Below are positions 24,766 to 32,659 of a DNA stretch of 47,826 nt, one piece after another. The notes under the pieces are model-generated. The model was not told the DNA's origin. It saw nothing but the letters and a program-made list of their open reading frames with translations, and did no database searches. The position numbers and the translations under genes were made by a program. Source of the DNA: Bacillota bacterium (lineage in GTDB: Bacteria > Bacillota > Clostridia > Acetivibrionales > DTU013); the NCBI GenBank assembly GCA_023412665.1, contig JAEZCA010000011.1, forward strand, positions 1 to 47,826, read 5' to 3'. The number at the start of each line of letters is the position of its first letter. Within the stretch, counting starts at the first letter, position 1.

Positions 24766-25569
24766 TTGATAAACAATATAGTTGAGACAAATAACTTAAC
24801 TAAGATATTTAATACAAAATCAGGTCCATTCCTGGCGCTAAAAGATGTCAGCTTTAAATTGGAAGAGCACTGCTTTACTTCACTTGTGGGACCCAGTGGA
24901 TGCGGAAAATCTACAGTGATTCGAATGCTGAACGGAATTACACCCATCACCAGTGGTACGGTGACGATCCACGGACAAACATTTGACAAGGATAATATCG
25001 TAAAAGGTGAGATTCATAAAAAGATGGGATTTGTTTTCCAAAGTCCAAATCTCTTACCGTGGCTGACAGTGAGACAGAACCTCGAATTGCCGCTTAAGAT
25101 ATATAAGCTGCAGAATAATAAAGAATATGCAAATAATATTGACGAATGTCTACGCATTATCAACATGCAAGAATACGCATCAATGTATCCGGGTGACTTG
25201 TCAGGAGGTATGCGTCAGCGAGTCGGTGTAATGCGCGCAATGGTTCATAATCCCGACATACTGCTGATGGACGAGCCATTCAGCTCTCTTGATGACGAGA
25301 CCCGCGAGACATTGGATCTTGAGACTCAGGATATATGGCAGAAAATGAATAGATCCATAGTGTTTATTACGCATAACATTACGGAAGCAGTGCTGGTTTC
25401 CAACAAAGTAATTATTATGGGTACTAACCCGGGGCGTATTCTTGAAGAAATCGAAATTGACCTGCCCCGCCCGAGGACTTGTGAAATGAAGGAACTGCCA
25501 AAGTTTAACGAGTATGTGGAACGAATACGCAACAGTATAGGCAAGATTGATTTAAGTACTATTAAGTAA
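24766..25569 (+). CDS. ABC transporter ATPase, NitT/TauT type, catalytically complete
   Basis: 267 aa. All functional motifs are intact: Walker A 'GPSGCGKST' (42-50), Q-loop Gln92, signature 'LSGGMRQR' (145-152), Walker B 'ILLMDEP' with catalytic Glu170, and H-loop His203 in 'FITHNITEA'. It therefore supplies what its partner at 23108 has lost. Start is TTG 24766 with CGGAGGTG five bases upstream. The order ATPase-permease-ATPase-permease-binding protein suggests that one permease/ATPase unit was duplicated and the copies diverged into complementary halves (inference). Confidence 0.92.
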   Translation: MINNIVETNNLTKIFNTKSGPFLALKDVSFKLEEHCFTSLVGPSGCGKSTVIRMLNGITPITSGTVTIHGQTFDKDNIVKGEIHKKMGFVFQSPNLLPWLTVRQNLELPLKIYKLQNNKEYANNIDECLRIINMQEYASMYPGDLSGGMRQRVGVMRAMVHNPDILLMDEPFSSLDDETRETLDLETQDIWQKMNRSIVFITHNITEAVLVSNKVIIMGTNPGRILEEIEIDLPRPRTCEMKELPKFNEYVERIRNSIGKIDLSTIK

Positions 25570-25581
25570 GGTGGGGGAAAT

Positions 25582-26337
25582 ATGAAAAAGAGAAAAATTA
25601 TTGATGCTCTTTGTTCGATTGGTGTTATGTTGGCTTTACTGGCAATATGGCAAGGTGTAGTGGTTGCTTTTAATATACCTGCATATACTCTTCCAACGCC
25701 AATTAGGGTGATGAATGCCTTCATCACCAAATTCAGCAGCACGCTTCTGCCCAGTATGTTGATGACTCTTAAAGTCATTCTCATTGGTTTTATCATCGGC
25801 GCACCTATAGGCATTATACTTGCTACGTTAATGTCGCAAATTAGTGTTTTAAACAAAGCATTGTCGCCGTATATCATCGTTATTGTCTGTACTCCGCTTA
25901 TTTCATTAGTTCCGCTTATGATGCTTTCATTAGGATATGGGAGCAATGTCCGTGTGATAGCAGTTGTGCTGCAAGTGTTCCCCATAGTCATGATGAACAC
26001 ATTCACAGGCATGAATAATGTGGAAACAATAAAGCTTGAACTTATGAAATCTATGGGTGCTTCAAAACTATCAACTATATTTAATGTAATTATATTTGAC
26101 TCGCTGCCTCAGATTTTTAATGGCCTGCGTCTGGGAACAATTCTTGCAACCATTACCGCTATTTCCACTGAGGTTGTCTCCGGTAACGAGGGACTCGGAA
26201 ATGCATTGATGGTTGCCAAAGGATTATTAAAAATGGATTTGGTTTTAGCCACGGTGCTATGCTGCGCATTGATTGGGATCCTATTTTACTCTCTGATTAT
26301 GATAGTCGAACGCAAAATAATCAAGTGGAAGATTTGA
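25582..26337 (+). CDS. ABC transporter permease, NitT/TauT type, second copy
   Basis: 251 aa with six predicted membrane segments. It has the EAA-type loop 'SMGASKLSTIFNVIIFDSLP' (about 155-174) and the family end 'MIVERKIIKWKI'. Same family and length as the permease at 23959 but with many substitutions, so an old duplication. ATG with GGTGGGGG upstream, 12 bp after the intact ATPase. It is expected to form one half of the channel fed by the lipoprotein encoded next. Confidence 0.9.
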   Translation: MKKRKIIDALCSIGVMLALLAIWQGVVVAFNIPAYTLPTPIRVMNAFITKFSSTLLPSMLMTLKVILIGFIIGAPIGIILATLMSQISVLNKALSPYIIVIVCTPLISLVPLMMLSLGYGSNVRVIAVVLQVFPIVMMNTFTGMNNVETIKLELMKSMGASKLSTIFNVIIFDSLPQIFNGLRLGTILATITAISTEVVSGNEGLGNALMVAKGLLKMDLVLATVLCCALIGILFYSLIMIVERKIIKWKI

Positions 26338-26416
26338 TTCTGATAAAGCTATCTTTCTCGATATATCTTCTGGTTAATCCAGAGTTATATAACAATAATT
26401 TTAAGGAGGAATATCA

Positions 26417-27598
26417 ATGAAAGCAACAATGTCTAAAGCTCTGAGTATTGTATTAGTAGTCATCCTTTTAGGAACGATGATGACTGGCTGTGGTGGTGCA
26501 AAAGACAGTTCTAATACCCCAAGCAGCACCGTCCCTTCCGAAAATCCGGCTACAGACTCAACAACTACCACTGAACCATCTTCAAAAGAACTGGATAAAG
26601 TCACCCTTGTTTTTCCACGATCTTACGAATGTCTTGATGATGCTCATATCCATGCAGCAATCGAGATGGGATATTTTGAAGAAAATGGTATTGAAGTAGT
26701 ATTTGAGCAGGCATATGGTACCGATGACCTCTCTATGATCGTCGCAGGACAGGCAGATGTAGGCTATCCCTCAAGCTTCGTGCAGATAGCGGGTCATGAA
26801 TCGGGACTTCCTTTCAAGTCTATATATCAGGTAGATAACTGTAACATTTTTGGTTTCAGTGTCAAAGAGGACAGCGGAATTAACAGCATTGCAGACCTTA
26901 AGGGCAAGACCATTGCTCTCGGCGATCCTGCATGGAACACCATAAGTGACCCAATACTTATGGCAGCGGGTGTTTCTCCCGATGAGGTTACCTATATAAC
27001 TGCCGGTGAAAGCCGTGCACAGATGGTCGATGCCGGTCAGGCAGATGCAGTTTTGACCTGGTATAAAGAGTTCGAGCTTTGGAACGGACAGGGTATCACA
27101 CTCAAATATCTGGCCGGCGAAGATGTTCTCAAAATTACAGGTGGCTGCCTGACATTTGCGAATGAATTCATCGAAGATCCCGCAAACAAAGATCTTCTTG
27201 AACGTTTCGTAAAAGCATATGCAATGGGCTCATATTTCACGTATCTGAATCCTGTGGCTGCAACAGAAATCACAATGAACAAGTTCCCGTCTCTCAATGT
27301 TGACTTTCAGTGGGCTCTTCTCTCTATTGAGCACCTGATCTATATCGATAACGGCGAAGATGTCGAGAAAAATGGCTACGGCTGGCACAATGAAGAAAAA
27401 TGGAAAGCACAGATGGAAGCCTGCCGCAACGGCGGTACTTTGACCCGTACCGATCTGACAGTCGACGAGATTTACACTAATGAATTTGTCGAGGCAGCTA
27501 ACGATTTCGATCATAGCCGCGTTGAGAAAGATGCAAAAGAGTATAAGGTTTCTGATGAACACAAGTCTTTCGTTTACTTTAACGAGCCAAGATCATAG
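26417..27598 (+). CDS. ABC substrate-binding lipoprotein, NMT1/THI5-like (NitT/TauT class)
   Basis: 393 aa. The signal peptide ends in lipobox M-T-G-C (Cys about 25), followed by a Ser/Thr/Pro-rich tether to about residue 55. The mature part has the SsuA/THI5-like type II binding fold: 'HIHAAIEMGYFEENGIEVVFE' (landmark near 75-95), 'MIVAGQADVGYPSSF', 'DLKGKTIALGDPAW' and 'DAVLTW'. These features resemble ThiY/RibY-type proteins that bind pyrimidines, flavins or other small N-containing compounds, as well as alkylsulfonate binders. Bound to the outer face of the membrane, it should feed the asymmetric importer. It is the only binding protein for both permeases. Confidence 0.9.
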   Translation: MKATMSKALSIVLVVILLGTMMTGCGGAKDSSNTPSSTVPSENPATDSTTTTEPSSKELDKVTLVFPRSYECLDDAHIHAAIEMGYFEENGIEVVFEQAYGTDDLSMIVAGQADVGYPSSFVQIAGHESGLPFKSIYQVDNCNIFGFSVKEDSGINSIADLKGKTIALGDPAWNTISDPILMAAGVSPDEVTYITAGESRAQMVDAGQADAVLTWYKEFELWNGQGITLKYLAGEDVLKITGGCLTFANEFIEDPANKDLLERFVKAYAMGSYFTYLNPVAATEITMNKFPSLNVDFQWALLSIEHLIYIDNGEDVEKNGYGWHNEEKWKAQMEACRNGGTLTRTDLTVDEIYTNEFVEAANDFDHSRVEKDAKEYKVSDEHKSFVYFNEPRS

Positions 27599-27670
27599 AT
27601 ATAGGACTCGTGTGACCGATAAACAAGAACAGCTTTGATGTATTATAGATACTATTTTTAAAGGTTAAGC

Positions 27671-27702
27671 AGAAGGGCGGTAAGATATCTTTCCGTCCTT
27701 CT
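27671..27702 (+). terminator. Intercistronic hairpin after the binding-protein gene
   Basis: 10-bp stem AGAAGGGCGG/CCGTCCTTCT with one G-T pair. There is no T-run, so mRNA processing or attenuation is more likely than full termination. Confidence 0.4.
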
Positions 27703-27743
27703 CACTAGACCCTGATTGTTTAATTTATACTGGAGGCGATTAT

Positions 27744-28658
27744 ATGAACATTGGTTCAACTCATGCACTAAAAGGCAAGTTTGAATGTGAAGCTATGTCC
27801 GTAGTATGTTGTCAGTATGCTCCGATCAGTTGTAATAATTATGATCAAGTCAGCAAGAATGTAGATACTATTTTGGAATATATGGACAGGGCAGCTCTTG
27901 GCTTTCCCGGCTATGATCTTTTTATCTCTGCCGAATGCGCACTACAGGGTGCAGGACCTGATTGGCCGAAGGTCTTGATTTCCCTTGACGGTCCGGAGAT
28001 TGCCCGTTTGAAGGAAAAATGCGCTGAGTTAGATGTGTGGGGTATATTTAATCCCTGGGTCGACGAATATAACGGCCATAAAGCGTGCAATATAGCTATT
28101 ATGATTAACAATAAAGGTGAAATAGTTCATCGTTATGTCAAGAATAATCCGTGGACTCCCGGAGAGATAACCTATCCGGGCTCAGAAATTCCTGTTACCG
28201 AGGGGCCGTGCGGTTCACGTATTGGTATCATTATCTGTGCCGATGGTGATTATCCTGAGTCCTGGAGACAGTGCGCAGCAAACGGAGCAAACGTTATAGT
28301 CCGTATCTCGCACTATATGGCTCCGTGGGACCGCGCATGGGAAATCACCAATAAGGCTGGAGCATACTCAAACCAGGTATATGTCTGTACTGCGAACTCT
28401 GTTGGTATTGACGAGTATTACACCTATTTCGGGCGCAGCATGATTCTCAATCCGGATGGAACGATCATTACAGAAGCACCTATGGGAGTACCATGGCTCA
28501 TAAAGGCTGACATTTATCCGGCTATAATAGATAATCTCCACAAAAAAGCGGGTTCCCACAATTTGCTCTATCAGTATAACCATCGCGGATCAAGCCATTG
28601 TGACACAAAGGGACTGGGCTTGGATCTGAGTGATTACAATATATACAAGAAACTCTGA
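27744..28658 (+). CDS. Carbon-nitrogen hydrolase, AmiE/AmiF (aliphatic amidase/formamidase)-like
   Basis: 304 aa. The nitrilase-superfamily triad is present: Glu64 ('ISAECALQG'), Lys133 ('HRYVKNNPWTPGE') and Cys165 ('GIIICADGDYPE'), plus the structural second Glu141. The motifs 'PWTPGEITYPG' and 'IICADGDYPESWR' are the special signature of the aliphatic amidase/formamidase branch, not of nitrilases or carbamoylases in general. Such enzymes release ammonia from a small amide through a thioester with Cys. Cytoplasmic. GGAGGCG lies upstream of the ATG. Together with the M20 deacylase this gives the cluster two C-N bond hydrolases; the exact amide is not known. Confidence 0.88.
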   Translation: MNIGSTHALKGKFECEAMSVVCCQYAPISCNNYDQVSKNVDTILEYMDRAALGFPGYDLFISAECALQGAGPDWPKVLISLDGPEIARLKEKCAELDVWGIFNPWVDEYNGHKACNIAIMINNKGEIVHRYVKNNPWTPGEITYPGSEIPVTEGPCGSRIGIIICADGDYPESWRQCAANGANVIVRISHYMAPWDRAWEITNKAGAYSNQVYVCTANSVGIDEYYTYFGRSMILNPDGTIITEAPMGVPWLIKADIYPAIIDNLHKKAGSHNLLYQYNHRGSSHCDTKGLGLDLSDYNIYKKL

Positions 28659-28697
28659 TTGACGATGTGTATCTATTTAAATAAGGAGGGTATCTAA

Positions 28698-28928
28698 ATG
28701 AGCTACTATTCTGCATTTGTTCATAATCTGGTTAAGGCTTTTGGTGATATCGATTATCCAATTACGAAGGCAGAGTTGATTGCCAGGGTTGGTGATGAAG
28801 GCGTACAGAATGATTTTAATAGCAGCATTTCATTAAAAAAGCTTATTGAAGAATTGCCGCGTGACAGATTCACATGCGCATGTGAGCTGTACTGCAACAT
28901 CGATTGCGTAGTACTAAAATTTGATTAA
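28698..28928 (+). CDS. Small protein resembling DUF2795
   Basis: 76 aa, with AAGGAGG well placed upstream of the ATG. The pattern 'DIDYPITKAELIARVGDEG' followed by 'LIEELPRDRFTCACELY' resembles DUF2795 proteins ('yP.tk.eL...' then 'LP...f'); this is my reading, not a search result. It also has three Cys near the C-terminus (about residues 60-70). It is tightly spaced between the amidase and cupin genes, so it is a real member of the operon. Function unknown; a small regulator or subunit is possible. Confidence 0.65.
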   Translation: MSYYSAFVHNLVKAFGDIDYPITKAELIARVGDEGVQNDFNSSISLKKLIEELPRDRFTCACELYCNIDCVVLKFD

Positions 28929-28950
28929 AGACAAGGAGGATGAATACTTT

Positions 28951-29286
28951 ATGAAAACTACAGTTATTAAGAAAAGTGATGCACGTTTATTCCTGGAGGG
29001 TGCAGAGGTTTGCCGTCAGTACTTTGAAACAGAAAAAATCACTTTCGGCACATCTACTCTTCTGCCTGGACAGCGCGGCGACATAGACCATGGTCATGCT
29101 AACTCGCACGAAGTTTTCTTCGTTGTCAAGGGTCATGTCCTGATGCTGGTTGAGACAACCGGTGAAACTTTTGAACTGTTTGAACAAGATGCTGTTATAA
29201 TGCCTGAAACTGTCCCTCACACGCTTGTCAACATTGGCAGCGAGGAAGCGGTCATCAGCTGGAGTAAGGCTCCCAGTGAGCTTTAA
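28951..29286 (+). CDS. Small single-domain cupin
   Basis: 111 aa from ATG 28951 (AAGGAGGA about 11 bases upstream; a TTG at 28921 would overlap the previous gene). One cupin barrel: motif 1 'DHGHANSHEVFFVVKGH' (about 47-63) supplies His-x-His, His and Glu metal ligands, and motif 2 'VIMPETVPHTLVN' supplies the last His. Such small cupins are isomerases, lyases or oxygen-independent sugar-modifying enzymes, or ligand sensors. In this setting it could handle the sugar or keto acid released from the imported compound. The specific reaction cannot be read from the sequence. Confidence 0.85.
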   Translation: MKTTVIKKSDARLFLEGAEVCRQYFETEKITFGTSTLLPGQRGDIDHGHANSHEVFFVVKGHVLMLVETTGETFELFEQDAVIMPETVPHTLVNIGSEEAVISWSKAPSEL

Positions 29287-29294
29287 GTATAACT

Positions 29295-29443
29295 GGGCGA
29301 TAAATGGGCCACTCGCCCCACCACCTGGCTTTTTGCTTTCGCAAAAGGCCTTGGTGGCGGGTACCGATTTGATTAATCGAAAGAAAACGATGCAAGCATA
29401 TCTCCCGCCTAGGATGCATAGGCGAGCAGCAAGCCCTGCTTGC
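29295..29443. repeat. Hairpin-rich intergenic element, diverged relative of repeat copies A and B
   Basis: Four hairpins follow one another: GGGCGA/TCGCCC (29295-29318), TTTTGC/GCAAAA within 29327-29350, GCCTA/TAGGC (29407-29423) and GCAAG/CTTGC (29429-29443). After the second stem comes CTTGGTGGCGGGTACCGATT (about 29350-29369), which differs from the core of copy A in only two or three positions. The element sits between the cupin and SDR genes of the operon, where GC content rises. Relation to A and B is by eye. Confidence 0.5.
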
Positions 29444-29522
29444 GACCAGCCACATGAATTGAAGTGTTATAAAGACGGCCGGAATTAAGCTGGTTTTAAT
29501 AATTAGAGACAGGAGGTTTACT

Positions 29523-30296
29523 ATGAAATTTACAGGAAAAAATGTTGTCGTTACCGGGGGAGCTTCCGGATTAGGAAAGGCTTCAGCCATGACCTTCTTA
29601 AAAGAAGGTGCAAAGAATGTTTTCATATTTGACATAGATGCCGTTGGAGGAGAAGCTGCTCTAAAAGACCTCAGGCAGTACGGTGAAGCCCACTTTGTAA
29701 AATGTGATGTCAGTAATGAAGATTCGGTAAAAGCAGCTTATGAAACAGTTATATCTGCCTGCGGCAGCGTGGATATATTGCATGCCAATGCTGGTATCAT
29801 TGCTAAACCTAAGTTCATAAATGAGATGACTTTTGCTGAATGGGACAGAATGATTTCAATCAACCTGAACGGAATGTTCCTGGTATCGAAATATGCTATT
29901 ACGCAGATGCTGAAACAGGATGGCGGGGTGATAGTATTTACCGGATCCAACTGGGCATATGTTTGCGATCCCGGTTTCACCAGTTATGCAGCGAGCAAGG
30001 GAGGAGTTGTATCCTTCGCCAGAGCACTTGCACTGGATCATGCAAAAGACAATATACGGATTAATGTAGTTTGCCCCGGAAATATTCACTCACCGCTGCT
30101 TGATAAACAGCTCAGTGAAGAACCCGATCCTGAAGCTGCATTAGCTAAAATGGGCCAGGTTTCTACACCACAGGAAATTGCAAATCTGGTTATCTTCCTT
30201 GCAAGCGATGATGCATCAGCTATGAAAGGCTCAGCTGTTATTATTGACCAGGGAGAGACGCTCGGTTACGGAATCGGTCTACGTTCTAAGAAATAG
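29523..30296 (+). CDS. Short-chain dehydrogenase/reductase (classical SDR)
   Basis: 257 aa. Cofactor motif T-G-G-A-S-G-L-G at 11-18, with Asp after beta-2 ('FDID'), pointing to NAD rather than NADP. Other motifs: 'NAG' at about 89-91, catalytic Ser in 'FTGSNWAY', Tyr-x3-Lys in 'YAASKGG', and the 'CPGNIHSPL' loop. Classical SDRs of this size oxidise polyols or hydroxy-sugars to keto compounds. Next to an FGGY kinase, oxidation of a polyol to a ketose that the kinase then phosphorylates is the simplest scheme (inference). ACAGGAGG upstream of ATG. Confidence 0.9.
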   Translation: MKFTGKNVVVTGGASGLGKASAMTFLKEGAKNVFIFDIDAVGGEAALKDLRQYGEAHFVKCDVSNEDSVKAAYETVISACGSVDILHANAGIIAKPKFINEMTFAEWDRMISINLNGMFLVSKYAITQMLKQDGGVIVFTGSNWAYVCDPGFTSYAASKGGVVSFARALALDHAKDNIRINVVCPGNIHSPLLDKQLSEEPDPEAALAKMGQVSTPQEIANLVIFLASDDASAMKGSAVIIDQGETLGYGIGLRSKK

Positions 30297-30353
30297 TGTC
30301 GTTCTATTGCACAAATTTGTTTCAGCAATGTTTAATATGGAGGTGCAAGATTA

Positions 30354-31880
30354 ATGGAATCTTTGATTTTAAGTGTAGATTTGGGAACAACTTCGATAAA
30401 GCAGGCAGTTATTGATACACATGGTCATATTGTAGCTGATGTTATGCGTGAATACACCCTTGAAACACCGTTTGCCTCTTATACAGAATGCAGTGAGGAA
30501 ACATATTGGAATGCTTTTACCGACGGGCTCAGCGAGCTGCTGAACAAAATCGGGGACAGAAGGAATGCGATTAAGGCACTGGGAATATCGGCACAGGGAG
30601 AAACCTTGTTTTTCCTTGATAAAGACGGGAAACCGCTTCGCAAAGCTATTGTATGGATGGATAACCGTGCTGAAAAAGAAGCAAATGACCTGCGCAATAA
30701 GTTTACTGATGAGAAGTGTTACGAGATTACAGGTCAGGTTAGCTTTGATCCATGCTGGCCTGCCGCTAAAATCCTATGGGTAAAGCGCAATGAGCCGGAG
30801 GTTTTTGAAAAAACGGCCATGTTTGCACTTATCGAGGACTGGTTGATCTATCGTTTGACCGGCAAGCTGGTATCGGAAGGTTCACTTCTGTGCTCGACTG
30901 TTTATTGGAATATCCGGACCAAAACCTGGTGGCCTGAAATGCTAGAATATTTGGGCATCGACGAAGGCCGTCTGCCAAAAATCATGGAGCCCGGACAGTA
31001 CGTGTCGAAAATTCTTCCACAGACTGCACAATCTCTTGGCTTGCCTGCCGATATGTCTGTATGCACAGGCCTTTTGGATCAAGCTGCCGGAGCTATAGGA
31101 GTCGGGAATATTCACGAGGGTATGTTCTCCGAAAACATTGGCGCAGCACTGGCAATATGCGCTCCAATGGATACGCTTCGCTTTGATCCTAACCGCAAGA
31201 TGCCGGTACACTACTTCGGTATACCTGATATGTATATGCTGCACACATTCACAACAGGCGGCATGGCTCTAAAATGGTATCGCGATACCTTCTGCGGTTT
31301 GGAGCAGCTTGAAGGTGAAAGGACTAAAAGGAACACCTATTACATCATGGATGAAGAAGCCGAAGCAGTACCACCTGGATGTAACGGTCTTGTAGCACTG
31401 CCGCATCTTGGAGGATCCATGGCACCTGATGTGAATGCAAAGGCTAAGGGAGTGTTCTATGGCTTTACGCTTAAACACACCAGAGCGCATTTTGTCAGAG
31501 CTATCATGGAATCAATCGGATACATCATCCGCAGGAATATTGAAGCAATTGAAAATGCCGGCTTGAAGGTTTCTGAGCTTCATTCATCCGGTGGCGGAAG
31601 CAAGAGCCCGCTCTGGAATCAGATCAAGGCTGACATTATCCACAAGCCGCTCATTACTATAAAATGTTCAGAAGCCGCATGCCTCGGGGCAGCAATAACT
31701 GCGGGAACAGCTGTCGGCATCTTTGAAAGTATAGAGGCAGCATGCGAAAGCATGGCAGAGGAAAATGAGCGTTTTGTCCCTAATAAGGCCAATGAGGAAG
31801 TATACAATGTTGGGTTCGAGGATTACAAGGCACTGTTTTCCAGTTTAGGTGATCTGTTTGAAGCAACCTACAGATCCTGA
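30354..31880 (+). CDS. FGGY family carbohydrate kinase (xylulokinase-like)
   Basis: 508 aa, normal for FGGY kinases. The N-terminal phosphate-1 motif is 'SVDLGTTSIKQAV' (7-19). The substrate-binding region is 'GISAQGETLFFLDKDGKPL' and 'AIVWMDNRAEKEA'. The catalytic Asp of FGGY enzymes is probably that in 'CTGLLDQAAGAIG' (near 240). The C-terminal ATP site is 'SSGGGSKSPLWNQIKADI' and 'EAACLGAAITAG'. Members act on xylulose, ribulose, erythritol, glycerol or similar. The subgroup cannot be fixed by eye. Its product is a likely inducer for the DeoR repressor at the head of the cluster. GGAGGTG precedes the ATG. Confidence 0.9.
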   Translation: MESLILSVDLGTTSIKQAVIDTHGHIVADVMREYTLETPFASYTECSEETYWNAFTDGLSELLNKIGDRRNAIKALGISAQGETLFFLDKDGKPLRKAIVWMDNRAEKEANDLRNKFTDEKCYEITGQVSFDPCWPAAKILWVKRNEPEVFEKTAMFALIEDWLIYRLTGKLVSEGSLLCSTVYWNIRTKTWWPEMLEYLGIDEGRLPKIMEPGQYVSKILPQTAQSLGLPADMSVCTGLLDQAAGAIGVGNIHEGMFSENIGAALAICAPMDTLRFDPNRKMPVHYFGIPDMYMLHTFTTGGMALKWYRDTFCGLEQLEGERTKRNTYYIMDEEAEAVPPGCNGLVALPHLGGSMAPDVNAKAKGVFYGFTLKHTRAHFVRAIMESIGYIIRRNIEAIENAGLKVSELHSSGGGSKSPLWNQIKADIIHKPLITIKCSEAACLGAAITAGTAVGIFESIEAACESMAEENERFVPNKANEEVYNVGFEDYKALFSSLGDLFEATYRS

Positions 31881-31918
31881 AGTTAAAGATAGAAATAATA
31901 CACAAAGGGGAGTTAAAT

Positions 31919-32587
31919 ATGTTACCAAGTTTAATAGTTATGCTTACAAATAATGACCAGACAGTAAAGGATGCAATCGAGGTCTTTGATTCTTCAAAAG
32001 ACATTGATGTTCAGGATTGGGGCTTTAAGAACATCGGCTTAGAGCTGAGCAAAATGAAACAGCTCGTCAAAAACATGAAGGATGCAGGGAAGACCACTTA
32101 CCTTGAAGTCGTTACCTATACAGAAGAAGACTGCCTGTCTTCTGCGAAGCTTGCGATCGAGTGCGGGTTCGACTGCCTTTGCGGAACTCTCTACTATCCT
32201 TCCGTTGGCGAACTGGTAAAGGGTAAAATCAAGTATTTCCCATTCTGCGGTCATGTCTGGGACAACCCTTCCATACTCGGAGATGATATAGATGGAATCA
32301 TTGCCGACGCAAAACGCCTTAAAGAGCTTGGATGCGACGGTACTGATCTTCTCGCATATCGTTTCGTTGGTGATCCGGTGGCACTGATAAACCGTTTTGT
32401 CAAGGAAGTTGATGATTTCCCGACAGTGATTGCAGGCAGTATTGATACTTTTGAGCGAATTGATTATATGAAGGAAATAAATCCATCCGGATTTACAATG
32501 GGCAGTGCTTTGTTTAAAAAGAAGTTCAAGGCAGACGGTACATTCGCGGAAAATCTTAAAATAGTGGCGGATTACTTGAAGAAATAG
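31919..32587 (+). CDS. TIM-barrel protein of unknown function (HisA/GlpP-like phosphate site)
   Basis: 222 aa. The alternating pattern of strands and helices fits a small TIM barrel. The C-terminal part 'PTVIAGSIDTFERIDYM...GFTMGSALFKKKF' resembles the phosphate-binding end of HisA, and also of GlpP-type barrels. The gene's place behind a kinase suggests a phosphorylated substrate, for example an aldolase, epimerase or isomerase step. I cannot point to a Schiff-base lysine with confidence. The family is not recognised beyond the fold. AAAGGGGAG precedes the ATG; 38 bp after the kinase gene. Confidence 0.7.
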   Translation: MLPSLIVMLTNNDQTVKDAIEVFDSSKDIDVQDWGFKNIGLELSKMKQLVKNMKDAGKTTYLEVVTYTEEDCLSSAKLAIECGFDCLCGTLYYPSVGELVKGKIKYFPFCGHVWDNPSILGDDIDGIIADAKRLKELGCDGTDLLAYRFVGDPVALINRFVKEVDDFPTVIAGSIDTFERIDYMKEINPSGFTMGSALFKKKFKADGTFAENLKIVADYLKK

Positions 32588-32659
32588 TAGAAACGGCGTA
32601 CTATAACTATTTTGGTCGCAGGACAAAAAAGGTGTTTTTGGATAAAGAGGTATATATTA

